Origin: Platerodrilus igneus
Lineage: Eukaryota > Arthropoda > Insecta > Coleoptera > Lycidae
Assembly (NCBI GenBank): GCA_036346225.1
Contig: JARFIW010001491.1
Location: forward strand, 1,674,001-1,738,000
Reading direction: 5' to 3'
DNA: 64,000 nt
Every line of letters begins with the position of its first letter. The first letter of the stretch is position 1. The translations under genes and the position numbers were made by a program. Below are positions 8,131-20,530 of this stretch, piece by piece. The notes under the pieces are model-generated. The model was not told the DNA's origin. It did no database searches and was given only the letters and a program-made list of their open reading frames with translations.

Positions 8131-9596
8131 ATTAAACACTTATGGTTTATAAAGGGTTCATTTCTAAAATTCACACGGTTTTAGATTTTCAGGAATGATT
8201 GGTTAAAGCATATGTCATAGATGAGCAAAAATTTAGAGGTTTGGGAGCTTTAAAGTGTAACTTTGTAAGGAGCGATCCTATTTAAAATCTATTTGCATAT
8301 TTGGATTCTGCGTAAAATTTTAGACTAATTTGATGTGTCGCATGGTTAAAAAATTTATGCGGACGGCCAAAAATCGCTACCAGCAAAACAATCTTAAAAT
8401 GATAGCTTCCTGGGGGATGATGCTATCTGAAAAATTTCTAGAAATTCGGATAGCTGAGAAAAATCTAATATTAATTGACAGCAAATAATATAGATTTATC
8501 TCGAAAGATGAGCTAGGGAGGCAGGAGGAAATGAGTGAGAAAATGAAGGATTCTGGAGGAAATGTGGCAGTGGGATTCTTAATAATGGTCTACTCTATAT
8601 AAAGTGCCATTAGTGTCCATTTTAAAAGTAAGCAACTAAATCTGAAAGTATAAAAGTATAAAAAATATACAAACCTTTGGCGTCTTCCACAATAATAACC
8701 GAACTTGTTAAACACAATGACACGTAACAACTGAATAATAACACTCCAAGCTTATAAAACATGTTGTATTCTTATACAGTTCTTTTAGCGTACACAATTT
8801 TTCAGAACGCCGAACAGTTCTTATTAGTACAAAGCAAGTCTATGTACTAAGAACATTTAAATGAACAGAACATAATTATATTTGACCATCATGATTCAAC
8901 TAAAATACCATTTTCACATAAAATTTGCATACAAAACATTAGCACACACTAAGTATTTTTTCGAAATATGTGTTTCTATATTGTTTATTGCTGTTGCTAC
9001 CGTTTCTTGGGCAGTTTAACTTCGATGTGTAGGTAAATCTTTGGTTTCTATTAAATCAAATTATTAAACCATAACCTTGCGAAAACAATTGCTTTAATTA
9101 ATTTTTTGTATACATGTCTTTATATGATGTAACTTTGAAGACACGCACGGAAGCACCCGAGATGGTTTGTTTAACTGAATAGTTGGTAGTGGTATTTGCA
9201 CAATATATGCATTCTTTCCAAGGATGTTTGTACGTAGATTTTAGCTTATTATTGTGGTGAGATCTTTCTTTTAATCATACACGCCTATATTTCGGTGGGG
9301 TGTTGTCACCGTGTCGTGCTATAGTAATTTGTTGTGTTGTTCGTTATTTATTGATAAAGTATAGGATTGTTTTCTATTCATACAAATTGTGAGAATTGGG
9401 ACTACACGCTTCCGGTAACAACATTAGTGTATGTAGCAATTGAAAATTAACTACAATTTGATGGGCCATTGATTTTTATAGGATTTTGTTATACCGATAA
9501 TTGTGAGGTGAACGATTCATATCATGTTGTCAATTTGGGTAATTAACCATCGTTACCTACTCCTTGTGTAACGAGTTGCAAAAGTTTGTTTTCTAA
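8131..9596. other. No recognisable feature
   Basis: This is AT-rich sequence without a convincing frame, RNA gene or repeat boundary. Confidence 0.5.
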
Positions 9597-9604
9597 TTAA
9601 CAGC
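9597..9604 (+). repeat. Left 8 bp target-site duplication of the hAT element
   Basis: TTAACAGC is identical to 18733-18740. Eight base pairs is the hAT duplication length. Confidence 0.8.
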
Positions 9605-9991
9605 CTGGGATGTAGCAACAGGGGGTGCAAATTGTGTCGCGTGCCAGGGTCCCGGCCTCGAAGGGGTCCGGCGACCCTTTAATCACATCTACAATAGTAA
9701 AAATTAAAACCAAAAAAATTAATTAAAAAATTTGCGTTTGTACGATAATTATAGAATTTAAGCAGCCCCTTTTAATACTTTATATAATAATATTAGAATT
9801 TTAACCGTACAATTGGAAAAAGTTATTTGCAAAGGCAAAAATACATAAACAGTTAATCCGCGTGTTTTATTTTTACGAATTATTTTTCACGTTACACCGC
9901 CCAGTCTGCAAATACACAGATAGATAGCACACCTACCATTCAGAGGAAGGGTGGCAATTAAGACACCTGATCAAGATTTTTTACAAAGCAT

Positions 9992-11825
9992 TTAAATATG
10001 CTTCCATCTCCCTTATACTCAAACCCAATAAGCCTCCCGAAGACCCCAAATCCTACAGACCTATTGAACTCTTTCCAACACTTGGCAAACTCCTTGAACA
10101 GACCATCCTATACAAACTAAACTCACACATAGAACGTCATTTCTTACTCTCACCTAACCAACACGGCTTTCGCTCGGGACATAGCGCTGAACGTACAATC
10201 CGCTCCCTAATTCAAACATCCTTTTATTCATACGTAGTGTCCTTATTTCTCGACTTCCACTCAACCTTCGATCTCCTTTGATGGCCCAATCTTCTTAATC
10301 AACTTAAACAAGCCAATTTCCCTTCCAACCTTTACCTCTTAATAAAATCCTTCCTCTCATCACGAACAGCCATCCTAACCTCCAATTTTCACTTGGTTAC
10401 TAAACCTCTCACCCAAGGATGTTCACAAGGTTCCCGTTTATCACCTACCCTATGAAACCTCGCAATCAATCCTCGCTTAGACCTAAATATCCCAAACACC
10501 TCCACCTTCGCTTACGCCGATGACGTAGCTTTCCTTATCCACGGCAACTCTCGTGCCTCAATAGAATCCACCGCTGTCGTTCTAATTAATTCAATTGAAT
10601 CCTGGTCCTCTTTAAACAGACAACCACTCTCCCCATCTAAAACAAAAATCCTCTTGCTCAAAGGTTATCTCAGCCCAAACCGAAATCCTAAGATTCACAT
10701 CCTTAATACACCAATTACCCTCTCAACAACAGCTCCCTACCTTGGACTCTACATTGCCACACGCCTAAAAATGAACTGCCATCTTTCCAAACTTCGAACC
10801 CAGACACAAATCATACTCCATAATCTACTTTACGCACTCCCAAAGTCAGTCCGCTCACCAATCCAACACGTAGACTAATCATTAACCACATCATAATCCC
10901 GATCATCAGATACGCAGTAGATTCTTGATTCCCGCTTACACCCCCTTCTCCAGACGTACACTCAACACGATCATAAAAGACCTTTCCTACTCTGCACCTC
11001 AAGAGCGTACAGAACCACCTCGACAGCGTCCTTGTATACTCTGCTTCAAATCCCTCTGATCGAAATCCAACTAAACTCCTCACTCCAAATCCGAAACCTC
11101 AAACATAACCTACCAATCCCCCTTCACAACAGAATACTTCACTATGACGAATACCGTACTCTCCCTAAAACTGACATAAAATCCCGAATACATAACTCCC
11201 TACTCCAATCTTGGCAAGATCTTTGGTCCAACTCCATCACCGGCAGATATACATTTGATATCTTCCCTGATATCACAAACATCCCTGCACACATTCCTTT
11301 CTCTAATCTCCCTACAATGCAATTTCTGTCCGGCCATGGTAACTTCCGTAATAAACTTCATCAATTTCATTTAACTCCTTCCCCTCACTGTCCTTGCAAC
11401 AATCAATCTCTAGAAACCCCACAACACCTGATATACTCCTGTCCCCTAACCTCTCTACTACAAATCAACTTCAAGCAATCTACAAATTTTAACCCGTTCT
11501 CCCCACTTCCTAACATAATCTTCTTAGTCACTAACTACCTTCAAGAATTCAACTATTTTCTAAATTAAATCCTTTTAACCAAACAGACCACCCACAACCA
11601 GCGGTACTAACACACTTAAATACACTCTTGCAATTCACTACCCCATCACACTTACACTCGCACTATGCACACAATCAGCCCCACTCCACGTGCACAGTCG
11701 ACGACTAAGGTAGGGGCACAAATCCCCCGTCACCAAAACTTCAAGAACCCCAGTTGTCTTTGGCTAGTATGGGCTCTGACCTAGGTATAGACCACAACAA
11801 TAAATTAATTTATCTATCTATCTAT
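9992..11825 (+). mobile_element. 5'-truncated non-LTR retrotransposon (Jockey/CR1/R1 group)
   Basis: The insertion begins mid-ORF2 at an RT motif and ends in a (TATC)n tail at about 11808-11825. CAAAGCAT occurs on both sides (9984-9991 and 11826-11833), consistent with a target duplication. It is inserted in the left half of the hAT element. Plus-strand C-rich codon use contrasts with the AT-rich surroundings. Confidence 0.8.
10000..11568 (+). pseudogene. LINE ORF2 C-terminal half: reverse transcriptase remnant
   Basis: Translating the plus strand gives successive RT landmarks: ISLILKPNKPPEDPKSYRPI (finger motif), GFRSGHSAERTI, FAYADDVAFLIHG with the catalytic ADD near 10520, and a C-terminal CPCNNQSLETPQHLIYSC finger (CxC...HxxxxC) near 11392-11445. 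Upstream endonuclease is absent. At least three tryptophan positions are TGA instead of TGG (about 10279, 10455 and 10926), the expected result of G-to-A decay. The final 178 codons (11032-11568) remain open. The element would act in target-primed reverse transcription if intact, but it is not intact. Confidence 0.85.
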
Positions 11826-11833
11826 CAAAGCAT

Positions 11834-13377
11834 CTGACCTGCTCCCAACTGTTACTGACCATTATTTACTTTTGACTTTCTAGGTTTCTGAGAAACAAGG
11901 AAAGATGAGATTGTTATTAAGTAACCACTTTACTTACCGTTGCCTAACCTTTTCCTGTTGTAATCTAACTTTATTTTTATTTTGTTTATTTGTTTCAATT
12001 TCTATAGATGTTATAGGATGGACTAATTTACATAAAGATGTTGATTAGGGTGTTACGAGATCAGTACAGAACCACCTTAATTTCTCTCAGAAGTTAACCA
12101 TAGATGTAGTTTATCCGTATTAAAAATAAATACTTCTGGAGACTTCCTAACCTACCCTGAACTCTAACTTCAGCGGGATGAGAGTAACAAGGGGGGGGGG
12201 TATTTTTAAATATACGGAAATGTCAGGCGCCACTAGACTCAAAGATTTAACATAATCAAGACAGCGTCACTAAAGAGAGTGTAGGAAAATTTCTAACGAT
12301 TATACGCACGTAAAGTATGCAGGCTAATATTGTTAAGTTATGCAATATTATCTCAGAAAGAAAAAGTAATTATACATTAAATATCAAACAGATCACAGAT
12401 TGCATCTAAATAAGAAATATGCATTTATATCAAATTTAATCGTAAGGTTACTATTTTAATAAATTGTTACGTTAGTAATTTAATAAAAAGTCTGAAGAAG
12501 GAAATATATGTATATCTATTAAATTAAAGATTTTTCTGTTCTTGTTACAGATATTTACAATTCTAATTTAAATTTTCTCAAATTATCTTAACTGAAGAAA
12601 GAAATTTATGGCAAGTTATAATGTTACGTAAAAATGACCATTGATATATTCAATAAAATTTTTCTTATCATATCATATTCAGATCTGAGTACGATGTACA
12701 TATAATCAATAGCGGATCTTAAAAGATGTTAATTATTCTTTATAGCATGAAATTTATAAATAGGCACATAAAATCTTAAATAGACTTCAAATAAATTATT
12801 CTACTTCTATTTTTTAATCAGGTGGGAAACTGGTCGTCGCTTATATTTCTTGTAGAAAATAAATACTGACTGAATTCTGAGTAATAAAGCAAACATGAAT
12901 GTTTTTGTAATTACCAAGTTCTACTTATTCTGGAGGTTTAATAACATTGATTTGCAGAATAAAATACTTCATATAAATAATTTAAAAGTTTGACTTACCC
13001 AGTATTACGACATTAATTCAAATTAACAACAAAAAAGCATGTTACCAAACTATACGATTTATCTTGGTTAACAGCGTCCTCTTGTGATCGAAATATTTCA
13101 ACAACATGGCATCTACTTTAACAGCTGTTGTGCTCGCAACAATCAAAATAGAAAGTACGTCACCATCAACATCCCAGTTTTCAGTCAAAGACTGTTGAAT
13201 CCATTATATCGTAATATCCCTGTTTTACAGTAGCCGTTTCGGTACAAATTTTAAATTTGCACATTGTTAAAGCTCGTTTATAGAATTAATTACAGCGAAG
13301 ATAAGCGTAAATTAAATAACAGCAAAGATAGTATTATGGAAGTTGTGCTATAATATTTAAGATCAATTAAATATATT
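11834..13377. other. Interior hAT sequence without recognisable genes
   Basis: Between the LINE and the LTR-like repeat I see no frame with protein character. A run of ten G at about 12191-12200 is the only oddity. The stretch is probably non-coding interior of the transposon. Confidence 0.4.
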
Positions 13378-15272
13378 GCTGTGATAAGGGGTTGCTTAGG
13401 TGTGTATTGAGTAGCAAGGGTCGTATAGTAACCATAAATTGCGATAGGAAGCAGAAAACTGCATTTATTTAGCAGAAAATTAAGTAATTCGTATATTATG
13501 TAAATAGTAAGCATTTAACACCCTGTATATAGACCGTAATTAGTTTTAAGTGATGCAAGGAAGCATATCTTACAACAATAGAACGCGTATTTAACAGAAA
13601 AATAGGTAATTCATACATTATGTAAATAGCAAGCATTCAACACTCTGTATATAGACCTTTATTAATTTTAAGTAATGCCAGTGAGCATACATTTCAACAA
13701 TAGAACGCATATTCAGAAGGAATGATAATACATGTAATTAAACACGCGTTGAGAAGTGTTCTAATTAGTTATAAAACAAAGACGCCGAAGATAAAAGATA
13801 AAACCTAACAAAGCTTTATGCAATTACGCTGAAACAATAAACATTTTTGATAAGAAAACGCAGTTCAAACACGCATAAAATAAACGAAAGTAGAATTAAC
13901 GTTACATCATTTATTTTGTACAATATTGAAAAGACGATATCTACACAAAACAACGTATGGTCAAGATAACGATGTATCAATAGCAAATAGATATTACACG
14001 GAAAACCAAGTAAATTACATCAGAAACAACTTCAAAATGCAGGAAATACAAAGACCTGGTTGGTTGAGATATCTTCAAGACTTGTTGAAAACCCAGCCCA
14101 CATGTTAAGTGGGAACAGCTTATATTAACACCGAGCAATGATAAGACGAGTCAGTTTAAAACTCAGGCATGGCGAAGCTGCATCACTGCTATCCAAAAAG
14201 TCACGCGTAATGTAATATTCAATAAAATATCAAGTGTAAGTGATAAAGTGCAACGACTACAAAAACTTCTTTTGCCGTTTAACGTAAGTAGAATTTGGGG
14301 TAAATTATTTAAACTAAATATTAATAATAATAGGGCTACGAATGGTGGTACATTTCATAATAATTTAAATGTGTTCGAATGAATAGATATAATAATTCGA
14401 ATTTGTGATATAATTATTCGAATGTGAGGATAATATTTCGAATGGTGGTACATTTCATAATAATTCAAATGTGTGGATAGATATAATAAATCGAATGTTG
14501 AGGATAATAATTCAAATTGGTGGTGTATTTCTGAATAATTCAAGTATGCGTCGATAAGAACAATTCAAATCTGGATTAATATAACATTACAATTCAAATC
14601 ACAATTACAATTCTGGTACAATTTTGAGTTGAGATATTCAAGGCACATAAAATAAAGAAGCACGAAGTAATTTATGGAAAACGAGGGGTTCAACTAAGCA
14701 GAGCAGTGATAGACGAATGAGGACAACAAAGGGGTATTGATCCACAACCCGAAGAACAACCTGTAGCAGGTCAGATCTATTTAGTTTTAAGATATTTTTC
14801 TATTTAAATTTCAATACTGAATTTATTCAATTTATATAAACCTGTGATAAAGTCAACAACAAACATTGCATACGTTAAACTTACGTAACATATTATAAAG
14901 GGGTCTAGAACGTTCCAGGTTTCTTTGGTAAAAAAAAGGGTAGTTTTTGGTGACTTTAGATTGAATTGAAAATATATAAATTTTGTGATAAATGATACAT
15001 ATGATATTGATTGATTGAAAGGTGTATTTAAATATTTTTCAAAAATTGTAAATAATATTTCTTTTCATTATATGAAATTAATTGACTTCCTTTTATAAAA
15101 TCAAACAAATAGGTAATCATAAATGGGTGGAGAAGAGAAAAATTGATCATCATAACGTTGTGCACTCTGTGTAGATTATAAAGGGCTAGCCGTGGCATAA
15201 TAATAAAATTAGTAAGTTTAAATTTGATTTGAGAACACCGAGCGGTGGAGTTAAGTAAAAACGTCATTACAC
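13378..15272. repeat. LTR-like repeat, inverted copy of 35032-36779
   Basis: It starts TGCTGTGATA right after an ATATAT tract, like the reverse complement of the right end of 35032-36779. Several blocks match that repeat, including tgtatatagacc, cataacgttgtgcac and ggctagccgtggca. The right end, near cattac at about 15270, lacks the terminal ATAGCA. The inside carries imperfect tandem repeats (14340-14640) built on aattcgaatg and acatttcataataatt. It is best read as an old solo LTR inserted in the hAT element. Confidence 0.6.
14340..14640. repeat. Imperfect tandem repeats inside the LTR-like repeat
   Basis: The blocks ggtggtacatttcataataa and aattcgaatgtg recur several times with variation. 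The other copy (35700-35860) has its own tandem array built on ttagaattcgtaggtttctt. The region is variable between copies. Confidence 0.6.
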
Positions 15273-15275
15273 CGA

Positions 15276-16489
15276 GTACGGCGTTATCATATCAATATAT
15301 TAAAACCGATAGATTTTATAAACCATATCGTCCAATTATCAACATCGTAGACGAGGACTCCGAAAGAAATATTTTTAAAAGGCTATGCGGAGGTCGCATT
15401 TCAACATGTTAATTGGGACAGACATGTTTCTCACATGATAGTTGCAATACGACTAGCTGTTTACAGGAAAACCGTCTATCACTACAACGAGCGTTCAACA
15501 CTGCGCGTGCGACTTGATTATACCAGAAGTAACCAGTTATGTATACCTGAATATTAGCTAAACAACGTTTTCTATTTCAATAAATAATATTGAAAGTGAA
15601 TTTTTAATGCTTTTACAAATTTAACGAAAATGACTAGCGAATTTAAACATTTGAACATGCAAACAAAATTTGTTTTCAACTATTAAAATCCTACACTTGC
15701 CATATACATGGTTTTTACTATCATAAAATTCAATGTTTTCTAAACTGCTTAATTACATTAATAAAATAAAAATGCTTCACTGTAAGATATTATTGCATTC
15801 AATTTGAATGAATTCTAGAATTCACAGAACTTGGGTTGGGTTGGGCCTTTGAAAGTTTTAAGACATTTAATGGTGTTATGATTTAAATTTCATGGTGTGT
15901 CATTTCTGACACATTTTTCCCAAACTAGCAATTTGTTGAGGCATAGAAACGTCGCCGCATACGCACAGCGACCACTTCAGACCTGTAAAAATTTCTTTGT
16001 TTACGTAGATATTAGATTGCTCATCTTTATTTAGTTATGCAGAAGTTTTATTTATGTTCTTCTCATCAGTTGATTTTGTGCATTTTTGTACGTACGTTAA
16101 ATGAAAACGTTTAATTGTATTCAGTGTGTGTGGCTTTTGTAAACAAAACTCATTATTGAACAGTTAAGAAGTACATACCTACATAAAGTGTGGTGACTGG
16201 TTAGATACTTATAATAATAAATTCCTTCCATATTTCAAAAATCTGATATAATATATATAAAATTTAAGGTTCCCTGCCGAGCGAACTAAATTACTCATTT
16301 ATGATTATTAATTGCTTAAAAGCTGTGGAATAATTAATATATAATTTGATGGCAGATAACATTTTTTTCTAACAAGACATTTCATGATTTTAACTATTAT
16401 TATTTTGATACGATAATTTTCTTCACGGTACGATAATTTTTACTTTTAGGTAATATCAACAATATTAGTCGTAGAGGTCATTAGAGGTC
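15276..16489. other. Interior hAT sequence, no gene recognised
   Basis: This is AT-rich sequence with no supported frame. It precedes the transposase N-terminus and may hold its promoter or leader. Confidence 0.4.
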
Positions 16490-18570
16490 AGTAATTATGA
16501 ACCAGAACAAGCGTTACAAGCAGCATAAGCTGAGAAGCGAAAACTGAAAGAAAATGAAAAACGTGAAAGAGCAAAACTACCCAAGCGACATGTTTTTTCC
16601 ATCGTGTTGAAAAGAATACTATTTAATTATCAGATCAGACTGAATCTCAACCTGAAAATGAAAACGAAGATATATAGATAACTCGTGCACTCCAGAAATC
16701 GTGACTTTCTCGTTACCGACACACTCAACGTCGACACCCAGCACGTCCAAGTCGGTTACGACGAGTATTGCGGAAGAAAAAGAGTAAGAGCACGAAGCAA
16801 TTTTATCGACTTATGTTTCTGTTGCACAAACAGCGTCAAATTTTAGGACAGAAGGATGTAATTTCAGCAGAATTCTCTGCGATTCTGATAAAAGATTTAT
16901 TGCGAAACAGAAAATGTGCAATTTCCCAAAAATACTGAAGATCGATTGTTTAGTTTGGCATACTACGTCTAGAAATCTAAGTCAGGAATTGTGTATAGAA
17001 GAAATTGGCTGAGTTACTTACTAACATTGGACGGGCTTACTCTACATGTGATTTTCCAATGCTCCACCCGAAGGTACTACATTGACCAGGAAGCGAGTTT
17101 TTTTTTACCTGGAAAATTTGGAATTTTGCCGAACCCTTGCTGTTCCAAGCAAGGTAGGGATTCTTAACGTACGTGACAACACTCACACACGGGACCTCCA
17201 TTTTACCTTTTATCCGAACGAGGGTGTACTTTTGTGAAAAATTCCCGCCTAACATTTTTCAAGCGGACCGTGTTGGGATTCGAATCCGGGACCTTGGGCG
17301 TAGTAGTCACACACATACCAACTACGTCACGGACCCGCCTCGATGGGCTTACTACGAACCTTGCTGTATTTTTGACGTTGGAAGTCACAGACCATGAAAT
17401 TGGGCAAATGGCTTTAATGATTGGCGTCGTATATCTCGGAGTATCACTTTTCACGAATCTTCCAACAATCATCTTCTTGTTGTCAAGATATATAACAAAT
17501 GGAAAAGCGATAAAACCTTCGGCATGGACTTGGACAAAAGGCTGAAATTTGAGACCAATTATTGGGTTAATGTGCTGAAACGAGTTATTAACGTTACGTT
17601 GACTTTTGCTGAAAATAGTATATCCTTCAGAGGAGACAACGAATCGCTACATGATGGAAATTTTCTAAATATTATCAGGTTGCTGTCAATTTATGATCCT
17701 GTTTTGAAAGAGCTGTTGTCAAAGAAAAAGGACTCTGTAAAATATTTGTTGTCAACCATTTACAACGAAATTATCAGATTCGAAGATTTTGAAACAGTTG
17801 TGATGATAGTAATGGAATATAAAATCTTGAGCATCATAAAAGTTGAAACCAAGATATTCAAAGAGCATCAAAACGTTTGGAATCTCCTAGAGGAGGTATT
17901 ACAAAATTTAGGGAAAAATTCGAGGAAGTTGTAAATGAAGTAGCTGATTTAGTTCGCGGTTGGGGAATTGATCTAAGTTTTAAAAATCACAGTATCCCCA
18001 AAGTCAAAGAACAATTCCTATCCAACGCCCGAGACAACTTCCATGTGTCGGTGTTTAATCTAAAGTTGAACGCTATTATATCACAAATCGATTCGAAGGG
18101 CTAAACAGCGTAGTTCAAAGATGTAATGTACTTCTTCCTTCGGTCTTGAGATATCACTCTGATGCTGATGTGGCACTCCTATCTGAGAATCTGGTCAAGT
18201 TTTATTCCGATGATGTTCTCGATTCGCGTTCGTAAGAAATTGTGTCATTCAGACACATTTATAAAGATCAGATCCATGCAGACATTTTCATTAATGACTT
18301 AGCAAAATTAGTTACTTGGGATCATATGATCTCGAGTTCCTTTAAAGAAATCTGCTGTGCCTTCATCCTTTTTTAACGATTCCCAAAAGTTCGGAGAGAT
18401 TATTTTCAATCTTAAAATTGTAAAAATTATTTGAGAAATAAAATGACGCTGAATAAACTCTGTAGCTTGGCAATCTTATCTATAGAAAATGAAACAGCCA
18501 GGACTTTATATCTGAATAAAATAATTTCATTGTTTGCCAATCAGAAGGTAAGAAAAGTAGAGGTTACTTG
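16490..18570 (+). pseudogene. hAT transposase (ZMYM1-like), interrupted by a SINE
   Basis: Scattered frames read through a typical ZMYM1-type hAT transposase. A basic N-terminus KLKENEKRERAKLPKR lies near 16540. A TTF-like start YRRNWLSYLLTLDGL is at about 17000. After the SINE come YYEPCCIFDV and INGFNDW-like text (ANGFNDWRRIS). ETNYWVNVLKRVINV and ISFRGDNESLHDGNF follow (17545-17670). The C-terminal dimerisation region NYLRNKMTLNKLCSLAILSI ends near 18570. Stops and frameshifts separate these blocks, so the enzyme is inactive. In family members the product cuts and pastes the element and makes 8 bp duplications, as seen here. Confidence 0.85.
17033..17353 (-). mobile_element. Full-length tRNA-derived SINE, copy 1
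   Basis: The 303 bp element (17042-17344) is flanked by GGGCTTACT at 17033-17041 and 17345-17353. On the minus strand it opens with a tRNA-like head. Its box A is TGACGTAGTTGG (consensus TRGCNNAGYNGG, one mismatch) and its box B is ATTCGAATCC. A tRNA-unrelated body follows and ends in the block GTAGTACCTTCGGGTGGAGC and CACATGTAGAG. It splits the hAT transposase reading frame exactly between LDGL and YYEPCC. RNA polymerase III would transcribe it; LINE machinery would copy it. Confidence 0.85.
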
Positions 18571-18719
18571 GAATAAATAAATTAGCAATAGTTTTGTTAT
18601 ATTATTGCACTTATTACGATGATTGTTACTACCACTGTACTTGTACTAACCAACCATTCATTTTTGTAAAATGATAAAGGGGGCCCGGTGTTGGTTTTCA
18701 CCACGGCTCGGTTTTGATC

Positions 18720-18740
18720 TGCTACATCCCTGTTAACAGC
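18720..18740 (+). repeat. Right terminal repeat and target duplication of the hAT element
   Basis: TGCTACATCCCTG (18720-18732) is the inverted end of the element. It is followed by TTAACAGC (18733-18740), identical to 9597-9604. Confidence 0.8.
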
Positions 18741-19369
18741 TTTGTCAACGGTGTTCAGTTTTTTGTGCTTCGTAAGCTATTTTTGTATTTCAAATCAATT
18801 TGCGATCGACCAATTATAACCAGACACTCAAGATCCCGTAAGCAAATGTGCAAAGGGTACAGTGAACGCGGGAGCCTCTTGACCACGGTACATGTTTCCC
18901 TTTCATAATTTAATTTAAGACAAAAAAATTAATACATTTAATGAAAATTGTAAGAGTTTATTACATATTTATACTTTAAAAAGAATATTTTAATATTTTA
19001 ATATTCTAAAATATCGGTATTCCCAGAATAGTTATGGGTAGAACCTTTCAAGTCGCCTATCATAAGTATCTGCTCCAAAACAGGAAGTGCTATATGAGGA
19101 GTAAATGTTAATTTTATTTCCTTTTGATTCGAAACAAGAAACAAACTTGTTTAACTTGCGGTTTATCGTATCGGTGCCCAACGCGCCGGTGTCCTTCCTG
19201 TCAATTCATGTTGATTTTCCTGTCGAATTTTGCACAAATGCTGGCCAATAAAGGCCATTGCATATTAAATTAATATTGGTACTTTATTCGCACCTACATA
19301 CCGCTGTATACTGAAATTCAAAGTTAGTTTGCAGCAAGAAATATTTCTAAACTAGCCCGTGAAGTGTGA
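18741..19369. other. No recognisable gene
   Basis: This sequence flanks the hAT element. No convincing frame or repeat was seen. Confidence 0.4.
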
Positions 19370-19810
19370 AATTGCGATTGTTGCGATTTTCTTCATCATC
19401 ACTAGGTCTTCAGCCCTAGAACTGGTTGGACGCGTACCCTCATTGTTTCCTAGTCTGAACCAACCTACACATTTCCCTGAAATTTGCACAGTCTGCATAT
19501 ATCACTATCTGTGTGCGAAAGTCTGATCTCGGTCTACCTCTTCCTCTCTTTTCCTGCCACTGCTTGTAATATATCCCGTAGTATTCCCCAGAAATGCCTT
19601 AGAACGTATCCTGCCCTTCTATTTCTCCTATTTTTTGCTTTCCACAGATATGTTTATTTCTCTACTATTTCTACAACCTATTTGTTATTAACTTTGTTTG
19701 TCTTTGCTACCATCCTCATACATCTGAAGCACAACATTCCAGTAGGATTCTATCTCTTTTTGTCTGCTTTTCCTACTGCCCCTATTTTATAGACGTACTG
19801 TGCTGTGCTC
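19370..19810 (-). pseudogene. LINE RT C-terminal fragment
   Basis: The minus strand reads degenerate text matching the C-terminal part of the ORF at 53560-54110. It includes VTNKEV-like, NRRNRRAGYVLRHFWG and a CRL/CKFQGN-like ending, with several stops. It is a remnant of an endonuclease-RT LINE family present at several sites in this window. Confidence 0.6.
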
Positions 19811-19879
19811 CACACTATGCTTTGAACACTTTTCTTCATGTATCTATGTTCGTTGTCTTTGAACATAGCTGCTGTTCTT

Positions 19880-20235
19880 TTTTGTTTGATGCAGTTCGGT
19901 CACCTTCTATTGTTTTACAGTTATATACCCTATTACCCGATATTCAGTTGTATGTGAAGGGGGGTAAGCAGCCTTTGGCTGCCAAGTTCCCCCAGCACTT
20001 GAACCTTTGTCGAATTAGTAGTTTTCCAATTTATCCTTTTGCACAATCAACACAAGTTGAAAATATTTCACAACCAACACCTATAGTTGTTTATAATAAT
20101 AATCAGATTTAAGAGCACTTATTTTTTCGTCATTGGATTTTACGTCTTGAAACTGGTTGGACTTGTACGTCAGCTTATTTATGTTCTGAGCTAGCCTACA
20201 CAGTTCTCCGCAATTCTCAAAACAGCATATATACA
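19880..20235 (-). pseudogene. LINE 3' end fragment, same family
   Basis: It parallels 24540-24875 block by block, for example ccttctattgtttt, tatgtgaaggggg and gttgtttataataat. On the minus strand it begins with the family's C-terminal residues and continues into the 3' UTR. It is followed, in the same orientation, by a second fragment at 19370-19810, so two copies lie in tandem. Confidence 0.6.
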
Positions 20236-20244
20236 TTAAATGTA

Positions 20245-20312
20245 ATTAAGGGCCGCTATGCTTGCGGCCACGTCCCCAATGCTCCACTCGAAGGTACTAC
20301 ATTGGGTTTAAA
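20245..20312 (-). mobile_element. Retroposon 3' tail sharing the SINE 3' domain
   Basis: Read on the minus strand, CCAATGTAGTACCTTCGAG is followed by TGGAGCATTGGGGACGTGG and then GCAAGCATAGCGGCC. The first half is shared with the SINE copies and the second half with 60177-60247. Upstream sequence (20313-20530 on the plus strand) may belong to the same retroposon but has no match elsewhere in the window. Confidence 0.55.
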
Positions 20313-20530
20313 CGCGAAAAGTAAACGTGCTCCAAATTTAATCTAACTTCAGGTTAATCAATACTAGATAAAAATCTAACAAACTGAAACTAAAAATAGG
20401 GTTTAAAGAATGGTATCCCTAGCGTTGATTCTGGAGTTAGCCCGATCCACAAGACACACGCAAAAATGAATGGGGAGGGATCCGTTATACCGGATAGCAG
20501 CTGCCAGTTCTGCTTACCGGTGCGACCTGA

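Larger units (their letters stand above)
9605..18732 (+). mobile_element. hAT DNA transposon (ZMYM1-like clade) with nested insertions
   Basis: The left end CTGGGATGTAGCA (9605-9617) and the reverse complement of the right end CAGGGATGTAGCA (18720-18732) match at 12 of 13 bases. Identical 8 bp duplications flank the ends. GC-richer subterminal sequence lies inside both ends. A broken hAT transposase lies near the right end. The 9128 bp span includes a LINE fragment, an LTR-like repeat and a SINE, which together account for about 4 kb. The original element would have been about 5 kb, normal for an autonomous hAT. Substitutions and stops in the transposase show it is dead. Confidence 0.85.

Noticed and set aside
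10811..11083. Minus-strand frame of 90 codons
   Set aside because: It is antisense to the LINE ORF2 on the plus strand.
19484..19792. Plus-strand frame of 102 codons with membrane-like composition
   Set aside because: It is the antisense of a LINE fragment read clearly on the minus strand.
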